A DNA stretch of 64,000 nt, taken from positions 1,835,501-1,899,500 of the forward strand of contig JACKNC010000001.1 of NCBI GenBank assembly GCA_024235095.1. Reading direction: 5' to 3'. This document shows, in pieces, positions 60,449 to 64,000 of this stretch; position 1 is the first letter of the stretch, and the number at the start of each line of letters is the position of its first letter. Source of the DNA: Gammaproteobacteria bacterium (lineage in GTDB: Bacteria > Pseudomonadota > Gammaproteobacteria > Competibacterales > Competibacteraceae). A program made the translations under genes and the position numbers. Below the pieces are notes generated by a model. The model had not been told where the DNA came from. It searched no databases and saw nothing but the letters and a program-made list of their open reading frames with translations.

Positions 60449-61567
60449 TCAAAATTTCTCTATGAAACCCCATCCATCAACAGGGGCAGACTTAATCACG
60501 ATATCTCGAATTTTAACTTGATGTTTACGTAGAAAATCGTATCTGTTTAGCTTCCTCTGTAGCTGACCGACAACTAAGCCTGGATGGATGCCAAGTCTTT
60601 GCGCGAATAAACATACCCGTTGCTCACTGAAGTAGGGGGTTACTCTAGATATAAAATCATCTAGCTCATTTTTTGGCACGCAAAAATCAGCGGCAGCCTG
60701 GTTAGCAAGCTGTTCTTCGGTTTCAATCTGTTTATCTATCACCCCCCCCTCCAAATCTTGATCTAGAATAAATTCCAGTTCTCTACCATGACCTTGGAGT
60801 ACATGCTCAATTTCATGACGAAGAACAAACCAAAAGTTATCAATGCGGTCAAGGCGCAAAGACATTGCAATCACTGGCTGATAGTCGCTTAACCAGAAGC
60901 AAGCGCCATCTATCTTTGATCCAGATAAATGTTCAATAAATATGAGCCTAACTCCGCATTCAGCTAAGATACGTACAGCGTGCCTAGCTTCTTCTGGGGA
61001 TACCAATAATGCACTGATCTTAGATAGTGCATTTCTAAGATATTCCGTTTTGTATCTTTTTAAGACACACTCCGCAGCAACGGCCTTGGCTCTAAATAAC
61101 CAAGCCATTTGTTGCATTGTTGCTTCACTATAAGCAGATGATTTCTTAGCAGCGTGTAGGAAGGATGGATCAGAATCAATGGAAGAAATACCAAAGAACT
61201 GTCTGAACTGTTGCTCAAGAACTTCAATATTTTCACTGCCATCAACCCACTTTCGCTTGATCATTTCCCGAACTGGGAATCGCGTATACAAAAAAGACCG
61301 TCTTGCAATTAAATTGTTTTTCACAGTGACTTTGGAAAGCTGATATTGGCTCTCTAAGTTCATCCAAAGCTCTGGCCCTGTGCCAAGCGCATCGCCAAGC
61401 TGAATAGCTGTCTCTGGTGTAATCGCTCTTTTCCCGGAAATTATTTCATTGACCAACCTAGTTGGTCGTCCAATAATTTCTGCTAGTTCGATTTGCGTCC
61501 ATCCACGAGTCTCTATCTCCTCACGCAAGAATTCTCCAGGAGCAAAAGTCTCTGCCATTATATTCAT
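60449..61567 (-). CDS. higA: HigA-type antitoxin fused to an ImmA/IrrE peptidase domain
   Basis: 372 residues. The N-terminal third is a HigA helix-turn-helix (GEFLREEIETRGWTQIELAE, RPTRLVNEIISGKRAITPE). The rest holds a zinc peptidase segment WFVLRHEIEHVLQGH with the HExxH motif near 250, as in ImmA/IrrE proteins that cleave partner regulators. Antitoxins are usually near 100 residues, so this is the long, fused form. GAGGAG lies six bases before ATG 61567. It follows the toxin gene after 17 bp and should repress the operon. Confidence 0.9.
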   Translation of the reverse strand: MNIMAETFAPGEFLREEIETRGWTQIELAEIIGRPTRLVNEIISGKRAITPETAIQLGDALGTGPELWMNLESQYQLSKVTVKNNLIARRSFLYTRFPVREMIKRKWVDGSENIEVLEQQFRQFFGISSIDSDPSFLHAAKKSSAYSEATMQQMAWLFRAKAVAAECVLKRYKTEYLRNALSKISALLVSPEEARHAVRILAECGVRLIFIEHLSGSKIDGACFWLSDYQPVIAMSLRLDRIDNFWFVLRHEIEHVLQGHGRELEFILDQDLEGGVIDKQIETEEQLANQAAADFCVPKNELDDFISRVTPYFSEQRVCLFAQRLGIHPGLVVGQLQRKLNRYDFLRKHQVKIRDIVIKSAPVDGWGFIEKF

Positions 61568-61584
61568 AGTTATCTCCTCAAATA

Positions 61585-61881
61585 TTAGTGGTAATCTAAG
61601 ATTTCTACAATCACAACCACAGTTTTTGAGGCTGTTTTTTTAAATTTTATGATTAATCTCCATTGATCATTTAAGCGCATAGAGTATTGATTTGATCGAT
61701 CTCCTATTAATTTTTCAAAATGTAGCGATTTCATTGCATAGAATGCTCGCTCGTCTATAGCTGCCCTAATAAATTGAATTCGCATTCGGAATTTACGCAC
61801 GATACTGTGGGCCAGCCCCTTATCAAAGGAGGCGTCTGTTTCTAGCCGATGCAACGATATGTCTTCGTATTCAATTTCCAT
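61585..61881 (-). CDS. higB: HigB-type RelE-family toxin
   Basis: 98 residues of the RelE/ParE fold, with the HigB pattern VRKFRMRIQFIRAAIDERAF, SLHFEKLIGDRSNQYSMRLN and DQWRLIIKF. Such toxins cleave mRNA on the ribosome. The toxin-first order with an antitoxin behind it is typical of higBA. The sequence upstream (61882-62016) is AT-rich and should hold the promoter. Confidence 0.9.
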   Translation of the reverse strand: MEIEYEDISLHRLETDASFDKGLAHSIVRKFRMRIQFIRAAIDERAFYAMKSLHFEKLIGDRSNQYSMRLNDQWRLIIKFKKTASKTVVVIVEILDYH

Positions 61882-61939
61882 CGAATATAGAATATCTGGT
61901 TATTCAATTATCGTCAATACCACTTTTACACTTAGTGTA

Positions 61940-62917
61940 AATTTATAACTTGATTTATCTTGTCCGGTCAAGCATAATATTCATACTGAATTTAATACTT
62001 GAGCGATTAAGCAAGCATGAACAAGCTCTCTCTGAAAGACCAAGCGCAAATTCTGAATCTATTGGTGGAAGGTAACTCGATGCGCGCCACTTCACGTATT
62101 GCCGATGTAAGCATCAACACAGTGACGAAGCTGCTGGTCGATGCGGGTAGCGCCTGCTTGGCTTACCATGATGAGGTCGTTCATAACATCAACAGCCAGC
62201 GCGTTCAGTGTGATGAAATCTGGTCGTTCTGCTATGCCAAAGAAAAGAACGTGGCTCCAGAACACAAGGGCGAACTGGGGTATGGCGACGTTTACACTTG
62301 GACGGCTATCGACGCTGACACCAAATTGGCGCTTTCCTGGTTAGTTGGGCATCGCGGTCAAGAGTATGCGGAAGCCTTCATTGCTGATCTGGCTTCCCGC
62401 CTTCATGGAAGGATTCAACTCACCACAGACGGGCATGGTCCTTATCTTGGCGCGGTAGAAAAGGTCTTTGGTGGCGCGATTGACTACGCCATGCTGGTGA
62501 AGATTTACGAAGGTCAAGGGAAACAAGACCAGCAAAGATATAGCCCCGCAAGCTTCGTGAAGGCCGAAAAACGCCCTGTTGTCGGCAACCCGGAGCTTAG
62601 CGCGGTATCAACCAGCTATGTTGAACGCCAGAATCTCACCATGCGTATGGGAATGCGGCGCTTTACCCGGCTTACCAACGGGTTTAGCAAAAAGATTGAA
62701 AACCTTGAACACGCCGTTTCCCTGCATTTCATGCATTACAATTTTGCGCGTATCCATAAAACCTTGCGGGTAACTCCGGCAATGGAAGCGGGTATTTCCG
62801 ATCACGTTTGGTCACTCGAGGAAATCGCGGGCTTGGTTCCTGAACCTGTCGCCAAACCACGCGGCCCCTACAAGAAACGAAATCAGGTTTCTGAAATTTC
62901 AAACTGAGACACTACCC
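61940..62917 (+). mobile_element. IS1-like element upstream of rpsL
   Basis: A full transposase gene is followed by the end AAACTGAGACACTACCC (to 62917), which matches the end found at 57017. No matching inverted end is visible at the left, so the left limit is uncertain and may be truncated. Confidence 0.6.
62017..62907 (+). CDS. IS1-like transposase with N-terminal helix-turn-helix
   Basis: 296 residues. The N-terminus (LSLKDQAQILNLLVEGNSMR, SRIADVSINTVTKLLVDAG) is a helix-turn-helix. The catalytic part has VQCDEIWSFCYAKEKNV, LTTDGHGPYLGAVEKVF and SYVERQNLTMRMGMRRFTRL with the acidic residues of IS1-type enzymes. The C-terminal PYKKRNQVS tail is shared with the remnant at 56851. The frame is clean. 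Confidence 0.88.
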   Translation: MNKLSLKDQAQILNLLVEGNSMRATSRIADVSINTVTKLLVDAGSACLAYHDEVVHNINSQRVQCDEIWSFCYAKEKNVAPEHKGELGYGDVYTWTAIDADTKLALSWLVGHRGQEYAEAFIADLASRLHGRIQLTTDGHGPYLGAVEKVFGGAIDYAMLVKIYEGQGKQDQQRYSPASFVKAEKRPVVGNPELSAVSTSYVERQNLTMRMGMRRFTRLTNGFSKKIENLEHAVSLHFMHYNFARIHKTLRVTPAMEAGISDHVWSLEEIAGLVPEPVAKPRGPYKKRNQVSEISN

Positions 62918-62931
62918 GGGTTTGACTTGAC

Positions 62932-62960
62932 TTGACATTGGCGACTGGCCCGCCTATAGT
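62932..62960 (+). promoter_or_regulatory. rpsL: Consensus promoter of the str operon
   Basis: TTGACA (62932-62937) and TATAGT (62955-62960) are separated by exactly 17 bp, close to the sigma-70 consensus. A repeated TTGACT precedes it. The IS1-like element ends only 14 bp before the -35 box, so the insertion left this promoter whole. Confidence 0.85.
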
Positions 62961-63045
62961 CCCGCTTCTTTGCAGACCCGGATTCCAATCAGCGCAGGCC
63001 CGCTGCCGGGTTGACTGAATTTGCAAGCTCGATTGGAGTAAGGGA

Positions 63046-63420
63046 ATGGCCACCATCAACCAGTTGGTAAGCAAGCCGCGCGGTAGAAAGAAAGCCAAGA
63101 GCAATGTTCCAGCGCTCGAAAGCTGCCCGCAGAAGCGCGGCGTTTGCACCCGCGTCTACACCACGACGCCTAAGAAGCCTAATTCCGCGTTGCGTAAGGT
63201 GGCGCGCGTGCGCCTGACCAACGGCCAGGAAGTGACCAGCTATATTGGCGGTGAGGGCCACAACCTGCAAGAGCACTCTGTGGTGCTCATTCGTGGTGGG
63301 CGCGTCAAGGATCTGCCCGGTGTGCGTTATCACATCGTGCGCGGCAGCCTGGATACCTCTGGCGTGACCAAGCGCCGTCAGGCGCGATCCAAGTACGGCG
63401 CCAAGCGGCCCAAATCCTGA
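63046..63420 (+). CDS. rpsL: Ribosomal protein S12
   Basis: 124 residues of the decoding-centre protein S12. TTTPKKPNSALRKVARVRL and HSVVLIRGGRVKDLPGVRYH are the conserved loops. The lysines that give streptomycin resistance when changed (in PKKPNS and GRVKDLPG) are wild-type, so no such resistance is encoded here. The ribosome site is GGAGTAAGGG before ATG 63046. It is the first gene of rpsL-rpsG-fusA. Confidence 0.99.
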   Translation: MATINQLVSKPRGRKKAKSNVPALESCPQKRGVCTRVYTTTPKKPNSALRKVARVRLTNGQEVTSYIGGEGHNLQEHSVVLIRGGRVKDLPGVRYHIVRGSLDTSGVTKRRQARSKYGAKRPKS

Positions 63421-63451
63421 GTTTTACCAGTCCATCGAGATTGAGGCGGTT

Positions 63452-63922
63452 ATGCCGAGAAGAAGAGAAGTCCCCAAACGCATCATCCTCCCCGATCCCA
63501 AGCACGGGAGCGAGATGCTGGCCAAATTCATGAATATGGTCATGGAGCGCGGCAAGAAGTCCGTGGCCGAGAAAATCGTCTATGGCGCGCTCGATGTCAT
63601 GACCGAGAAGGGCAAGGAGAATCCCCTGAGCCTGCTAGAGCAGGCGCTGGATAACGTTCGTCCGATCGTTGAGGTCAAATCCCGTCGGGTGGGCGGCGCG
63701 ACCTATCAGGTGCCGGTGGAAGTGCGCGCGGTGCGTCGGAACACCCTGGCGATGCGCTGGGTCATCGATGCTTCCCGCAAGCGCGGCGAAAAATCGATGG
63801 CCCGGCGCCTGGCCGGGGAGTTGATGGATGCCGCTGAAAGCCGCGGCGCAGCGGTCAAAAAGCGCGAAGATGTGCATCGCATGGCGGAAGCGAACAAGGC
63901 TTTCGCCCATTATCGCTGGTAA
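63452..63922 (+). CDS. rpsG: Ribosomal protein S7
   Basis: 156 residues of the 30S head assembly protein. MPRRREVPKR, KFMNMVMERGKKSVAEKIVYG and QVPVEVRAVRRNTLAMRWV are typical. The gene lies 31 bp after rpsL. In E. coli S7 represses this operon by binding the rpsL-rpsG spacer; the spacer here is short and I see no clear matching structure. Confidence 0.99.
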   Translation: MPRRREVPKRIILPDPKHGSEMLAKFMNMVMERGKKSVAEKIVYGALDVMTEKGKENPLSLLEQALDNVRPIVEVKSRRVGGATYQVPVEVRAVRRNTLAMRWVIDASRKRGEKSMARRLAGELMDAAESRGAAVKKREDVHRMAEANKAFAHYRW

Positions 63923-63939
63923 GTTTCGAGGATTGAGCC

Positions 63940-64000
63940 GTGGCTCGCAAAACCCCCATCGAGCGCTATCGTAATCTTGGCATCATGGCCCACATCGATG
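63940..64000 (+). CDS. fusA: Elongation factor G (5' end only)
   Basis: Starts with GTG at 63940 (GAGGA upstream) and reads ARKTPIERYRNLGIMAHID to the window end, the standard EF-G opening leading into the GTP-binding loop. It lies 17 bp after rpsG, as in the str operon. Confidence 0.95.
   Translation, partial: MARKTPIERYRNLGIMAHID

Overview
The window reads as the chromosome of a gammaproteobacterium. Support comes from the split aroK-aroB pair, the gltB/gltD pair, a ygfB-pepP-ubiH-ubiI gene set, apaG, a class II fructose-bisphosphate aldolase, and the start of the str operon (rpsL-rpsG-fusA). The mix of an uptake [NiFe] hydrogenase, SUF iron-sulfur assembly, and many insertion sequences with abundant signalling genes would fit an environmental lineage such as the Competibacteraceae, but the species cannot be fixed from the sequence alone.

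Layout. 1-3.0 kb: hydrogenase-2-type operon on the minus strand (hybO-hybA-hybB; hybB is cut by the window edge). 3.2-7.4 kb: suf operon (sufC-sufD-sufS-sufU-sufT, minus strand) with no sufB beside it. 7.5-14.8 kb: housekeeping genes (arfB, fba, a coiled-coil membrane protein, aroK-aroB, a CBS protein, a Nudix hydrolase, hemE). 15-18.5 kb: a gene broken by an IS630 element, which itself holds an IS5 element (with a second IS5-type element inside it) and an IS200 element. 18.5-19.4 kb: a MerR regulator and a metal-binding-like protein sharing a classic MerR operator. 19.4-26.7 kb: glutamate synthase, with an AT-rich restriction-modification pair sitting between gltB and gltD. 27-33.5 kb: a CheZ-like helical protein, yaiI, a binding protein-porin pair, a methyltransferase, apaG and two ubiquinone hydroxylases.

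33.5-49.8 kb is an AT-rich island that separates ubiH from pepP, which are neighbours in E. coli. It begins with IS3 debris and ends with copies of a small inverted-repeat element. Its left half is a plus-strand cassette: a DapF-like epimerase, an MFS transporter, a 530-residue protein I do not recognise, and a SAM methyltransferase. This looks like a small biosynthesis and export unit and is the best candidate for an undescribed system. Its right half holds two tandem orphan substrate-binding proteins facing a minus-strand block of a Cache-domain histidine kinase, two response-regulator diguanylate cyclases and a GGDEF-REC-HD-GYP protein. Together these suggest extracytoplasmic ligand sensing that feeds cyclic-di-GMP.

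49.9-51.9 kb resumes the old operon (pepP, ygfB). 52-63 kb is an IS graveyard: IS4, IS630, IS1, a degenerate IS4-like element, an IS1-like remnant, IS21, then an intact IS1-like element. It surrounds a higB-higA module whose third gene is split by the IS21 copy. The str operon follows with its own strong promoter. Several insertions can be undone exactly at their target duplications, which restores the interrupted reading frames.
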